From positions 806,001 to 870,000 of the forward strand of contig NZ_SACL01000001.1 of assembly GCF_004005855.1 (NCBI RefSeq): a stretch of 64,000 nt of DNA, read 5' to 3'. This DNA is from Rhodovarius crocodyli. Lineage in GTDB: Bacteria > Pseudomonadota > Alphaproteobacteria > Acetobacterales > Acetobacteraceae. Below are positions 8,355-17,444 of this stretch, piece by piece. The translations under genes were made by a program, and so were the position numbers. Each line of letters begins with the position of its first letter. Position 1 is the stretch's first letter. The notes under the pieces are model-generated. The model did no database searches and had not been told where the DNA came from. It worked only from the letters and a program-made list of their open reading frames with translations.

Positions 8355-8372
8355 ATCTATCAAGTGATAGAT
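8355..8372. promoter_or_regulatory. Palindromic operator candidate 1 (TetR/GST intergenic)
   Basis: ATCTATCA-AG-TGATAGAT: perfect 8-bp arms around 2 bp, 13 bp upstream of the TetR start. Shares the TGATAG core with the second palindrome. Location and size fit a TetR-family operator used for autorepression. Confidence 0.6.
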
Positions 8373-8405
8373 AGGACTCGACAAGCCGCTTCGGAAGCCC
8401 TACCG

Positions 8406-8433
8406 GTTGTCTACCATCTGATAGGTAGACAAC
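8406..8433. promoter_or_regulatory. Palindromic operator candidate 2 (TetR/GST intergenic)
   Basis: Perfect 10-bp inverted repeat GTTGTCTACC / GGTAGACAAC with an 8-bp spacer that contains TGATA. It ends 3 bp before the GST start codon, so bound repressor would block transcription or leader formation of the GST gene. Confidence 0.65.
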
Positions 8434-8436
8434 GAG

Positions 8437-9078
8437 ATGATGATCATCCACGACTGGGCCACCGGCCCCTACCCCGCGCGCGTCCGCATCGCGCTGGCCG
8501 AGAAGGGGCTGGCCGGGCAGGTGCGCTTCCGCTCGGTCGATCTGTTCAAGGGCGAGCACAAGCGGCCGGAATTCCTGGCGAAGAACTACTCAGGCACGCT
8601 GCCGGTGCTGGAACTGCCCGATGGCGCCTTCATCGCGGAATGCACCGCCATCACCCAGTACCTGGACACGCTGGCCGGCCCGCCCACGCTGACGGGCGCC
8701 ACCCCGCGTGAGGCCGGGATGATCCACATGATGAACAAGCGCGCGGAGCTGGAGGTGCTGGACCCCATCAGCGTCTATTTCCACCACGCGACACCGGGGC
8801 TCGGGCCTGATGTGGAGCTCTACCAGAACCCCGAATGGGGCCTGCGCCAGCGGGACAAGGCGCTGCGGGGCATGCGCTATTTCGATCAGGTGCTGCGCGG
8901 GCGGCCCTTCGTGGCGGGCGACGCCTTCTCGATGGCCGACATCGCGCTGATCGGCGGCATGATCTTCGCCGAGATCGTGAAGCTGCCCATCCCCGAGGGC
9001 TGCGACGCCCTGCAGGAATGGCACGGCCGCATGCAGGCGCGGCCGAGCGTTCGAAACCGGGTCACGTTGTCCGGCTGA
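8437..9078 (+). CDS. Glutathione S-transferase family protein
   Basis: A 213-residue cytosolic GST. The thioredoxin-like N-terminal domain covers roughly residues 1-80, with YPARVRIALAEKGL, the cis-Pro strand GTLPVLELPDG and the glutathione gamma-Glu contact region AECTAITQYLD. The C-terminal helical domain contains FVAGDAFSMADIALIG, the conserved GST N-capping segment. It would conjugate or shuttle glutathione on electrophilic compounds. A divergent TetR gene and two palindromes directly upstream suggest inducible expression. The reading frame continues straight to a normal stop. Confidence 0.9.
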   Translation: MMIIHDWATGPYPARVRIALAEKGLAGQVRFRSVDLFKGEHKRPEFLAKNYSGTLPVLELPDGAFIAECTAITQYLDTLAGPPTLTGATPREAGMIHMMNKRAELEVLDPISVYFHHATPGLGPDVELYQNPEWGLRQRDKALRGMRYFDQVLRGRPFVAGDAFSMADIALIGGMIFAEIVKLPIPEGCDALQEWHGRMQARPSVRNRVTLSG

Positions 9079-9114
9079 AACGGGCGGGCGGGGCGCGCCC
9101 CCCCCCGGGCCGGG
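9079..9114. terminator. GC-rich hairpin between convergent genes
   Basis: Between the stops of the GST gene and the minus-strand binding-protein gene lies GGGGCGCGCCCC (9090-9101) next to a run of nine C, able to fold into a strong stem. It has no U-tract, so its action as a terminator is only likely from its position between two converging genes. Confidence 0.35.
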
Positions 9115-10692
9115 TCAGGCCGGCTTCACTTCCAGCGCCGTCGTGCGCTCGTCCATGCGCGGCGTCACCACCAGGTTCCGCTTGCTGGCCCAGCTGTGCA
9201 TCAGCTGCACCACCGGCATGATGGGCGCGTTCTCGGCCACCCAGCGCACCGCGGCCTCCAGCTGACGGCGGCGGTCGTCGTCATCCATCGTGGCCTGGGC
9301 GCGCTGGGTCATGGCGTCCAGCTCGGGGCTGGAGAAGCGCCCGGCGTTGGAGGCACCCGTCCGGCGCTCACGGTCATAGGTGTGCAGGATGTTGGCCAGG
9401 GTGTAGCTCGCCTCGCCCGGGCTGCTGCCCCAGCTGGTCAGGCGCATGCCGAATTCCTGGCGGCTGCCGCGGGTGGAGAAGCTGGACCAGGGCAGCGCCT
9501 CGACCGTGGTCTGCACGCCGATGCGCGTCCAGGCCTGGGCCACGGCCTGGGCGATGCGGCTGTCGTTCGGGAAGCGGTCGTTCGGCGTGGTCAGCACCAG
9601 CTTGAAACCCTGCGGGAAGCCGGCGGCGGCCAGCAGGCGCTTGGCACCATCCACATCGGCGGCCGCCGGGCGCAGGTCGTTCACATAGCCGAAGGTGCCG
9701 GGCGGCAGCCACTGGCGGGTGGCGGTGGCCTGGCCTTCCATGATGCGGCTGGCGATGGCGTCGCGCGCGATGGCGATGTTCAGCGCCTGGCGCACGCGCA
9801 CGTCATGGAACGGGTTGCGCGGCAGCGGCGTGCCCGCGTTGTCCGTCACGCCCGGCACGGGCCCGGTGCGGCTGTAGTCGGGCATCAGGTAGACGACGCG
9901 CAGCCCCTCGGTCTCGGCCACGCGCACGCGGTTGTCGCGCTTCAGGCGCTCCAGGTCGCTGCTCGCGACCTGGTCGATCACGTCGATGTCGCCGGCGATC
10001 AGCGCGGCGGTGCGCGCCGCGTCGTTGGCGATGAAGCGATAGGTCACGCGCTCCCAGGGCTGGGGGCCCGCCCAGTATTCCGGGTTGCGCTCCATGACGG
10101 TGCGGTCGCCCATGCTGTGGCTGACGAACTTGTAGGGACCGGTGCCGATCACGGCGCGGCCGCTGTTGTATTCCTCGGTCGTGGTCATGCCGGCATGGCG
10201 GCTGATGATGAAGACAGAGGCCAGGTCGTTGGACAGGATCGGGTTCGGGTAGCGGGTGTGGAAACGGATGGTCAGCGGGTCCACCACCTCCACGCGCGCG
10301 ATGCTGCGCAGGAAGCCGGCGAAGCTGCTGGGGGTGTTGGGCACGTTCGGCACGCGCTCCACCGTCGCCACCACGTCGTCGGCGGTGAAGGGGCGGCCGT
10401 CATGCCACTTCACGCCCGCGCGCAGCTTGAACTCCCAGATGGTGGGCTCCACCACGCGCCAGCTCTCGGCCAGGTTCGGCACGATCTGCGCGGTGGCGTC
10501 GCGGCGGGTGAAGGTATCGAAGAAATGGGTGGCCAGCGCCGAGTTCGGTGCGGCGTTGAAATAATGCGGGTCCAGGCTGGTGACGGACCCGCCGGTGGCG
10601 ATGGTCAGCGCCGTGGGCTGCTGCGCGGCGGCGGGTGCGGCGGCCGCCACGGCGCCCATGGCGAGCGCGCGGCGGGAAAGCGGAAGGGTCAT
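9115..10692 (-). CDS. ABC transporter substrate-binding protein, family 5 (DppA/OppA type)
   Basis: A 525-residue exported solute-binding protein. The leader MTLPLSRRALAMGAVAAAAPAAAQ has a twin-arginine pair (SRRALAM). The mature part starts LTIATGGSVTSLDPHY, followed by WEFKLRAGVKWHDGRPFTADDVV, the family-5 signature. It binds oligopeptides or similar solutes. No permease genes follow it; it lies back to back with a second family-5 binding protein that heads a complete importer operon, and the two share several stretches (for example SWRVVEPTIWEFKLR against SWTAVEPTVWEFKLR). It may be an alternative receptor for that importer. The start at 10692 is preceded by GGGAG at good spacing. Confidence 0.9.
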   Translation of the reverse strand: MTLPLSRRALAMGAVAAAAPAAAQQPTALTIATGGSVTSLDPHYFNAAPNSALATHFFDTFTRRDATAQIVPNLAESWRVVEPTIWEFKLRAGVKWHDGRPFTADDVVATVERVPNVPNTPSSFAGFLRSIARVEVVDPLTIRFHTRYPNPILSNDLASVFIISRHAGMTTTEEYNSGRAVIGTGPYKFVSHSMGDRTVMERNPEYWAGPQPWERVTYRFIANDAARTAALIAGDIDVIDQVASSDLERLKRDNRVRVAETEGLRVVYLMPDYSRTGPVPGVTDNAGTPLPRNPFHDVRVRQALNIAIARDAIASRIMEGQATATRQWLPPGTFGYVNDLRPAAADVDGAKRLLAAAGFPQGFKLVLTTPNDRFPNDSRIAQAVAQAWTRIGVQTTVEALPWSSFSTRGSRQEFGMRLTSWGSSPGEASYTLANILHTYDRERRTGASNAGRFSSPELDAMTQRAQATMDDDDRRRQLEAAVRWVAENAPIMPVVQLMHSWASKRNLVVTPRMDERTTALEVKPA

Positions 10693-10850
10693 GGGCTGGG
10701 CTCCCTGTCGAAACCGGTGGCTTTCGGGCTTTGCCGCATGTTTGGGCATTGCCCGGCAGCCCCGGCGCCTGATGCAATGGCGCCTTACCTAGCCGTCAAC
10801 GTCACAAGCTGCTAGGAGCGCGTGACAAATTCGTCATCAGGGAGACGGGG

Positions 10851-12416
10851 ATGCTTCGTACAGCGGCTGCCATCGGGCTGGCGCTCGCTTCGGCTATCGG
10901 AGTGGCGCAGGCGCAGAATCTCACCATGGCCGTGGGCGCCCCGGTCACGAGCCTGGACCCGCATTACCACCAGCTGTCGCCGAACAACGCGGCGGCCAGC
11001 ATGATCTACTCGCGCCTGGTCGAGACCGACAACCTGGCGCGCATGCAGCCGGGCCTGGCGCTGAGCTGGACCGCCGTAGAACCCACCGTGTGGGAATTCA
11101 AGCTGCGCCCCGGCGTGCGCTTCCACAACGGGCGCGAGTTCACGGCCGATGACGTGGCCTTCACCCTGGCCCGCATCCCCACCGTGCCGAACAGCCCGGC
11201 CTCCTTCACCACTTTCGTGCGCCCGATCACGCGCGTCGAGGTGGTGGACCCCCTGACCATCCGCCTGCACACGGCCACGCCGTACCCGCTGCTGCCGATG
11301 GACCTGACCAACATCTTCATCCTCGACCGCGAGACGCATGAAGGTGCCACCACCGAACGCTTCAACTCCGGTGAGCTGGCGATCGGCACCGGGCCGTTCC
11401 GCATGACGCGCCACGCCAATGGCGACCGCATCGAGCTGGAGCGCAACGACCAGTATTTCGGTGAGCGCCCGGCCTATGCCCGCGTGACCTACCGCATGAT
11501 CACCAACGACAGCGCCCGCACCGCCGCCCTGCTGGCCGGCGACGTGGACGTGATCGACCAGGTGCCGACGGCCGACATCGCGCGGCTGCGCCGCGACAAC
11601 CGCGTTTCGCTCCAGGAAATCACGGGCCTGCGGCTGATCTACCTCTCGCTGGACCACATGCGCGAGGACGGCAGCCCCTTCATCACCGACAATGACGGCC
11701 GCCCCCTGCCCCGCAACCCGCTGAAGGACCTGCGCGTGCGCCAGGCGCTGTCGATCGCGATCGACCGCCCGGCCATCGTGGCCCGCGTGATGGAAGGCAG
11801 CGCGACCGCCACCGGCCAGTTCCTGGCCGAGGGCATCCACAGCCACATCCCCGGCTACCCGGTGCCGGCCTTCGACGCCGACCGCGCCCGCCGCCTGCTG
11901 GCCGAGGCCGGCTATCCCAACGGCTTCCGCATCACCCTGCACGGCCCGAACGACCGCTATCCGAACGATGCCCGCATCATCCAGGCCATCGGCCAGATGT
12001 GGACGCGCGCGGGCGTGCGCACGGCCGTCGAGGCGCAGACCTGGTCCACCTTCGTCGGCCGCGCCGGCCGGCAGGAGTTCTCGGCCTTCCTGCTGGGCTG
12101 GGGCATGAACCCGGACGGCAGCCACCCGCTGCGCAACCTGATCGCGTGCTACAACCGCGACACCGGCCTGGGTGCCAGCAACCGCGGCCGTTACTGCAAC
12201 CCGGAACTGGACCGCGGCCTCGCCGCTTCGTCCCAGAACCTGGACCCGGCGGCGCGCGAGCAGCAGCTGCTGGGCCTGGAGCGCATGGCGCTGGAGGATG
12301 TGGCCGTGATCCCGCTGCACATCCAGACCAATGTCTGGGCCGCCCGCCGCGGCTTCGCCATCACCCCGCGCGCGGATGAGCTGACCCGCGCCCAGGATGT
12401 CCGCCCCGCCAATTGA
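10851..12416 (+). CDS. ABC transporter substrate-binding protein, family 5, of the dipeptide-type importer
   Basis: A 521-residue exported binding protein. The leader is MLRTAAAIGLALASAIGVAQAQ; the mature protein begins NLTMAVGAPVTSLDPHYHQL and carries the family-5 motif FKLRPGVRFHNGREFTADDVA. It is the receptor of the importer encoded downstream (two permeases, two ATPases). The ATG has a strong AGGGAGACGGGG leader. It is divergent from a paralogous receptor gene 158 bp away. Two hairpins separate it from the permease genes, which often goes with higher receptor than permease expression. The solute could be dipeptides, glutathione or another small amide; the sequence does not decide. Confidence 0.92.
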   Translation: MLRTAAAIGLALASAIGVAQAQNLTMAVGAPVTSLDPHYHQLSPNNAAASMIYSRLVETDNLARMQPGLALSWTAVEPTVWEFKLRPGVRFHNGREFTADDVAFTLARIPTVPNSPASFTTFVRPITRVEVVDPLTIRLHTATPYPLLPMDLTNIFILDRETHEGATTERFNSGELAIGTGPFRMTRHANGDRIELERNDQYFGERPAYARVTYRMITNDSARTAALLAGDVDVIDQVPTADIARLRRDNRVSLQEITGLRLIYLSLDHMREDGSPFITDNDGRPLPRNPLKDLRVRQALSIAIDRPAIVARVMEGSATATGQFLAEGIHSHIPGYPVPAFDADRARRLLAEAGYPNGFRITLHGPNDRYPNDARIIQAIGQMWTRAGVRTAVEAQTWSTFVGRAGRQEFSAFLLGWGMNPDGSHPLRNLIACYNRDTGLGASNRGRYCNPELDRGLAASSQNLDPAAREQQLLGLERMALEDVAVIPLHIQTNVWAARRGFAITPRADELTRAQDVRPAN

Positions 12417-12423
12417 GGGCGCG

Positions 12424-12514
12424 GCCGCTACCCGGCCCGGCTGGGTAGCGGCGCAACAGCTGTCTCTAAAATTCTACCCTGCCCCTTCCTTCGCTGGATT
12501 TCCGGCGAGGGAAG
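12424..12514 (+). terminator. Two hairpins between receptor and permease genes
   Basis: Hairpin one (12424-12452) has perfect 10-bp arms GCCGCTACCC / GGGTAGCGGC around a 9-nt loop. Hairpin two (12485-12514) has a 13-bp stem with two G-U pairs around an ATTT loop. Neither has a U-tract, so partial termination or 3'-end protection of the receptor mRNA is more likely than full termination. This is inference from position. Confidence 0.5.
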
Positions 12515-12551
12515 CGGATAAGCAGGCCAATCGCTAAGAGTCTGGGATACA

Positions 12552-13526
12552 ATGGCGCTCTATCTGATCCGCAGGCTCATGCAGTCCGGCTTCGTGCTGA
12601 TTGCCATGAGCCTCCTCGTCTTCCTCGGCGTCTACGCGGTGGGTGACCCCGTGGAGATCCTGATCTCCCCGGATGCCGACCAGGAGGAACGCGAGCGTGC
12701 GGTGCGCGCCCTCGGCCTCGACCTGCCGCTGTGGCACCAGTACCTGGTCTTTCTGGGCCGGGCGCTGCAGGGCGACCTCGGCCGCAGCTTCGTGTTCAAC
12801 GAGCCCGCCATCCAGCTGATTCTGCAGCGCATGCCGGCCACGCTGGAGCTGGCCTTCGGCGCCATGTTCATCTCGGTGCTGATCGGCCTGCCGCTGGGCC
12901 TGTATGCGGGCCTGCGCCCCGACGGGCGCCTCAGCAAGACCATCATGGCCGGCTCCATCCTCGGCTTCTCCCTGCCCAGCTTCTGGGTGGGCCTGATGCT
13001 GATCATGCTGTTCGCCGTGCAGCTGGGCTGGCTGCCCAGCACCGGCCGTGGCGAGACCGCGATGCTGTTCGGCATCCGCTGGTCCTTCCTGACGGGCGAC
13101 GGCCTGGCGCATATCCTGCTGCCGGCCATCAACCTGTCCCTGTTCAAGATCAGCCTCGTGATCCGCCTGACCCGCGCGGGCGTGCGTGAGACGATGCTGA
13201 TGGACTATGTGAAGTTCGCGCGCGCCAAGGGCCTGACGCCCTTCCGCGTCACCTTCGTGCATGTGTTCAAGAACATCATGATCCCGGTCGTGACCGTGCT
13301 GGGCCTTGAGCTGGGCGGCACCATCGCGTTCTCCGTCGTGACGGAAAGCGTGTTCGCGTGGCCGGGCATGGGCAAGCTCATCATCGACAGCATCAACGTG
13401 CTGGATCGGCCCGTCATCGTCGCCTACCTGATGATGATCGTGCTGATGTTCATCGTGATCAACCTGCTGGTGGACCTCGTCTACACGCTGCTTGATCCCC
13501 GCGTCCGCCTGGAGGGCAAGGCATGA
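12552..13526 (+). CDS. Dipeptide-type ABC transporter permease (DppB family)
   Basis: A 324-residue inner-membrane protein. It starts with the typical MALYLIRRLMQSGFVLIAMS anchor, has the periplasmic region GDPVEILISPDADQEERERAVRALGLDLPLWHQY seen in DppB/OppB, and the ATPase-contact loop RVTFVHVFKNIMIPVVTVLG near the C-terminus. With the DppC-like partner it forms the pore of the importer. Its stop overlaps the next start (ATGA), so translation is coupled. Specificity is not visible. Confidence 0.9.
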   Translation: MALYLIRRLMQSGFVLIAMSLLVFLGVYAVGDPVEILISPDADQEERERAVRALGLDLPLWHQYLVFLGRALQGDLGRSFVFNEPAIQLILQRMPATLELAFGAMFISVLIGLPLGLYAGLRPDGRLSKTIMAGSILGFSLPSFWVGLMLIMLFAVQLGWLPSTGRGETAMLFGIRWSFLTGDGLAHILLPAINLSLFKISLVIRLTRAGVRETMLMDYVKFARAKGLTPFRVTFVHVFKNIMIPVVTVLGLELGGTIAFSVVTESVFAWPGMGKLIIDSINVLDRPVIVAYLMMIVLMFIVINLLVDLVYTLLDPRVRLEGKA

Positions 13527-14419
13527 GCGCGACCACCGCACCCCGGGTGGAGACACCCTTCCAGCGCTTCGTGTCGGAGTTCTTCGCCTCGAAGCTGGCC
13601 GTCGTGGGCCTGGTGGTGATCAGCGCCATCATCCTGGTCGCCGTCCTGGCGCCCTGGATCGCCCCGCAGGACCCCTATGACCTGGCCGTGCTGGACATCA
13701 TGGACGGCCGGCTTGAGCCGGGCAGCCAGGGTGGCTCCGGCATCACCTATTGGCTCGGCACCGACGACCAGGGCCGCGACATGCTGTCGGGCATCATGTA
13801 CGGGCTGCGCATCTCGCTGCTGGTGGGCGTGGGCTCCGCCGTGCTGGCGGCCGCCGTCGGCGCGACGCTGGGCCTGCTGGCCGCCTATGTCGGCGGCAAG
13901 ACCGACACCGTCATCATGCGCCTGGTGGACCTGCAGCTTTCCTTCCCGGCGATCCTGGCCGCGCTGATGATCCTGGCCTTCCTGGGCAAGGGCATCATGA
14001 ACGTGGTGTTCGCCATCGTGGTGGTCGAATGGGCCTATTACGCCCGCACCGTGCGCGGCAACGCGCTGGTGGAACGCCAGCGCGAATACATCGAGGCCGC
14101 CCGTTGCCTGGCCCTGCCGCCGCGCCGCATCCTGTTCGGCCACCTGCTGCCGAACTGCCTGCCGCCGCTGATCGTGGTCGCGACCATGCAGATCGCGCGC
14201 GCCATCGCGCTGGAGGCCACGCTGTCCTTCCTGGGCCTCGGCGTGCCGATCACGGAGCCCTCGCTCGGCCTGCTGATCTCCAACGGCTACGAATACATGC
14301 TGTCCGGCAAATACTGGATCAGCTTCTACCCGGGCATCGCCCTGCTGGTGACCATCGTCGCGATCAACCTGGTCGGCGACCAGCTGCGCGACGTCCTGAA
14401 CCCGAGGCTGAAGAAGTAA
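13523..14419 (+). CDS. Dipeptide-type ABC transporter permease (DppC family)
   Basis: A 298-residue inner-membrane permease. A cytoplasmic N-terminal tail is followed by the first membrane helix (SKLAVVGLVVISAIILVAVL). The family motif WLGTDDQGRDMLSGIMYGLRISLLVG comes next, and the loop EYIEAARCLALPPRRILFGHLLPN contacts the ATPase. Overlaps at both ends (ATGA in, TAATG out) show tight coupling in the operon. It is the second pore subunit alongside the DppB-like protein. Confidence 0.9.
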   Translation: MSATTAPRVETPFQRFVSEFFASKLAVVGLVVISAIILVAVLAPWIAPQDPYDLAVLDIMDGRLEPGSQGGSGITYWLGTDDQGRDMLSGIMYGLRISLLVGVGSAVLAAAVGATLGLLAAYVGGKTDTVIMRLVDLQLSFPAILAALMILAFLGKGIMNVVFAIVVVEWAYYARTVRGNALVERQREYIEAARCLALPPRRILFGHLLPNCLPPLIVVATMQIARAIALEATLSFLGLGVPITEPSLGLLISNGYEYMLSGKYWISFYPGIALLVTIVAINLVGDQLRDVLNPRLKK

Positions 14420-15386
14420 TGAACACCCTCGAAGTCAAGAATCTCTGCACCCACTTCTTCACCCGCGCCGGCGTGGTGAAGGCGGTGGACGGCGTGTCCT
14501 TCTCCATCGGCCGCGGCAAGGTGCTGGGGCTGGTGGGTGAATCCGGTTCGGGCAAATCCGTCACCGGCTTCTCCATCCTCGGCCTCGTGGACCCGCCGGG
14601 CCGCGTCGTCTCGGGTGAGATCCTGTACAAGGGCAAGAACCTGGTCGGCCTGCCCGAGGAAGAGCTGCGCCGGCTGCGCGGCAATCGCATCGCGATGATC
14701 TTCCAGGACCCGATGATGACGCTGAACCCGGTCCTGCGTGTGGACACGCAGATGATCGAGACGGTTCTGGCGCATGAGAAGGTAAGCCGCGAGGAAGCCC
14801 GCCAGCGGTCGCGCGATGCGCTGGGCATGGTCGGCATCCCCTCTCCGGATGAGCGCCTGAAGTCCTATCCGCACCAGTTCTCGGGCGGCATGCGCCAGCG
14901 CGTGGCGATCGCCATCGCGCTGCTGCACCGCCCCGACCTGATCGTGGCGGATGAGCCCACCACCGCGCTCGACGTCACCATCCAGGGCCAGATCCTGGCC
15001 GAGGTGCAGAAGCTGGCGCAGAATCTCGGTACCTCGCTGGTCTGGATCACCCATGACCTGTCGGTCGTCGCCGGCCTCGCCGACGAGATCGCGGTCATGT
15101 ACGCCGGCCGCGTGGTCGAGCAGGGTGAGGTGAACGCGGTGCTCGATGCACCCTATCATCCCTATACCCATGGCCTGATCGGGTCCGTGCCCAGCCGGAA
15201 CAAGCGTGGCGAGCCGCTGCGCCAGATCCCGGGCATGACGCCTTCCCTGCTTTCCCTGGCCCCGGGCTGCGCGTTCAAGACGCGCTGCAACCGCGCCGAT
15301 GCCGCCTGCGACGTGATGCCGAACCTCGACGAACTCTCGCCCGGGCGCTTCGCCCGCTGCGTCCACCCCCATGTGGGAGCCGAGGC

Positions 15387-15390
<4 letters not shown>
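14419..15390 (+). CDS. Oligopeptide/dipeptide ABC transporter ATP-binding protein (DppD family)
   Basis: A 323-residue ABC ATPase. Walker A is GESGSGKSV, the signature is FSGGMRQRV, and Walker B is [17 protein letters not shown]. The C-terminus carries the oligo_HPY region with Cys-containing [15 protein letters not shown], known in this family to bind an Fe-S cluster or support the domain. The start at TAATG overlaps the permease stop. It pairs with the DppF-like ATPase, whose start overlaps this stop (ATGA). Confidence 0.92.
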
Positions 15391-16379
<989 letters not shown>

Positions 16380-16513
16380 TTGATTGTTCTTTTTTGAAAA
16401 AAGAACCAAAAAACTTCTGTCAGCTTGATGTATAATTAGTGGTGGGGCACGGCGCCCCACCACTAAACTCACAAAAGTCTTTTTGCTTCTTTTTCTACAG
16501 AAAAAGAAGAATA
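16380..16513. repeat. Three-hairpin intergenic element with bidirectional terminator
   Basis: Three perfect inverted repeats lie between convergent genes. 16386-16406 has arms GTTCTTTTTT / AAAAAAGAAC with one central base. 16436-16466 has 13-bp arms TTAGTGGTGGGGC / GCCCCACCACTAA with a 5-nt loop, a strong terminator stem. 16486-16509 has 11-bp arms CTTCTTTTTCT / AGAAAAAGAAG with 2 central bases. The outer two are T/A-rich and mirror each other around the GC stem. The whole block works plausibly as a two-way terminator and looks like a mobile or dispersed intergenic repeat. Confidence 0.65.
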
Positions 16514-17323
16514 CTACACCATCTGCCCCGACACATCCGCCACCGCCTCATGCAGCCGTGGCAGCATGGCCAGCAGTCTGGCCTTGGCGCCGCCGCCCCC
16601 TGCCGGGCAGCCGATATTCACCGCCGCCACCACCCGCCCGTCGAAGCGCCTGAGCGGGATGGCTAGCGACAGAAACCCCTGCTCGGCCTCCTGTTCCACC
16701 AGCGCGTGGCCGTCGGCGCGCGCGGCCAGGATGGCGGCGCGGATGGCCGCAGGGTCCAGCACGGTGTGGGGCGTCACGGGCTGGGGCGACAGCCCGGCCA
16801 GGAAGGCGTCCAGCGCCGCATCCTCCATCGCGCCCAGCAGCACGCGGCCCAGGGCGGAACAGAAGCCCGGCAGGCGTTCCCCGATCATGGAGGACAGGCT
16901 GGGCATGCGGGTGGCCCGCGCATAGGCGACGAACACCACATCCGGCCCGTCCAGCACGGCGGCGCTGCAGGCCACACCCAGCTCCAGGGCCAGGGCCTCC
17001 AGCGCCGGCTGCAGCACGGTGGTGACGCCGTTGGAACCCAGATAGGCCGCCGCCAGCGTCAGCACGCGCGGCGTCAGGCGGAACAGCCTGCCGTCGCTCT
17101 CGACATGGCCGAGTGCTTCGAGCGTGATCAGCGCGCGGCGGGCCGTGGCACGGGGCAGGTCCACCGCGCGGGCGATCTCGGCCAGCGTCATCGGCCGGCG
17201 CTCCACGCCGAAGGCCTGGATGACGGCCAGGCCGCGGGCCAATGCCTCCAGGAAATCCGGGCCATTTGCCGCTGCTTTGCGCAGCTGCGCATCAGCTTCG
17301 CGCAATCGGGGCAGGGCCAGCAT
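16514..17323 (-). CDS. IclR family transcriptional regulator (PcaR/PobR type)
   Basis: About 269 residues. The N-terminal winged helix contains FLEALARGLAVIQAFG, MTLAEIARAVDLPRATARRALITLEALGH and DGRLFRLTPRVLTLAAAYL, the pattern of PcaR/PobR/PcaU. The C-terminal effector domain ends with FLSLAIPLRRFDGRVVAAVNIG. This subgroup usually controls aromatic-acid catabolism. It is divergent from the Rieske oxygenase gene, with a palindrome in the gap, so it probably controls the catabolic cluster. Start 17323 is chosen; an alternative ATG at 17368 would add 15 residues. Confidence 0.87.
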   Translation of the reverse strand: MLALPRLREADAQLRKAAANGPDFLEALARGLAVIQAFGVERRPMTLAEIARAVDLPRATARRALITLEALGHVESDGRLFRLTPRVLTLAAAYLGSNGVTTVLQPALEALALELGVACSAAVLDGPDVVFVAYARATRMPSLSSMIGERLPGFCSALGRVLLGAMEDAALDAFLAGLSPQPVTPHTVLDPAAIRAAILAARADGHALVEQEAEQGFLSLAIPLRRFDGRVVAAVNIGCPAGGGGAKARLLAMLPRLHEAVADVSGQMV

Positions 17324-17392
17324 CCTTCTTCTGTTGCGGTGCACGGCTTCACCGTTGATGCGCGTCAAACCGTCTCGCTATCATCGCACATA

Positions 17393-17409
17393 TGTTCGCT
17401 CTGCGAACA
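17393..17409. promoter_or_regulatory. Candidate IclR-family operator
   Basis: Perfect palindrome TGTTCGC-TCT-GCGAACA in the IclR/Rieske divergent region, 35 bp before the oxygenase start. The half-site GTTCG resembles the GTTCG...CGNAC sites described for PcaU/PobR-type regulators. Operator function is inferred. Confidence 0.6.
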
Positions 17410-17444
17410 CTCCCTTTCGCCGCCGCCAGCGGGAGAAGACGCGA

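Noticed and set aside
16380-16513. CRISPR-like array or IS end
   Set aside because: The three inverted repeats differ in sequence and have no regular spacers; no transposase or target duplication is seen.
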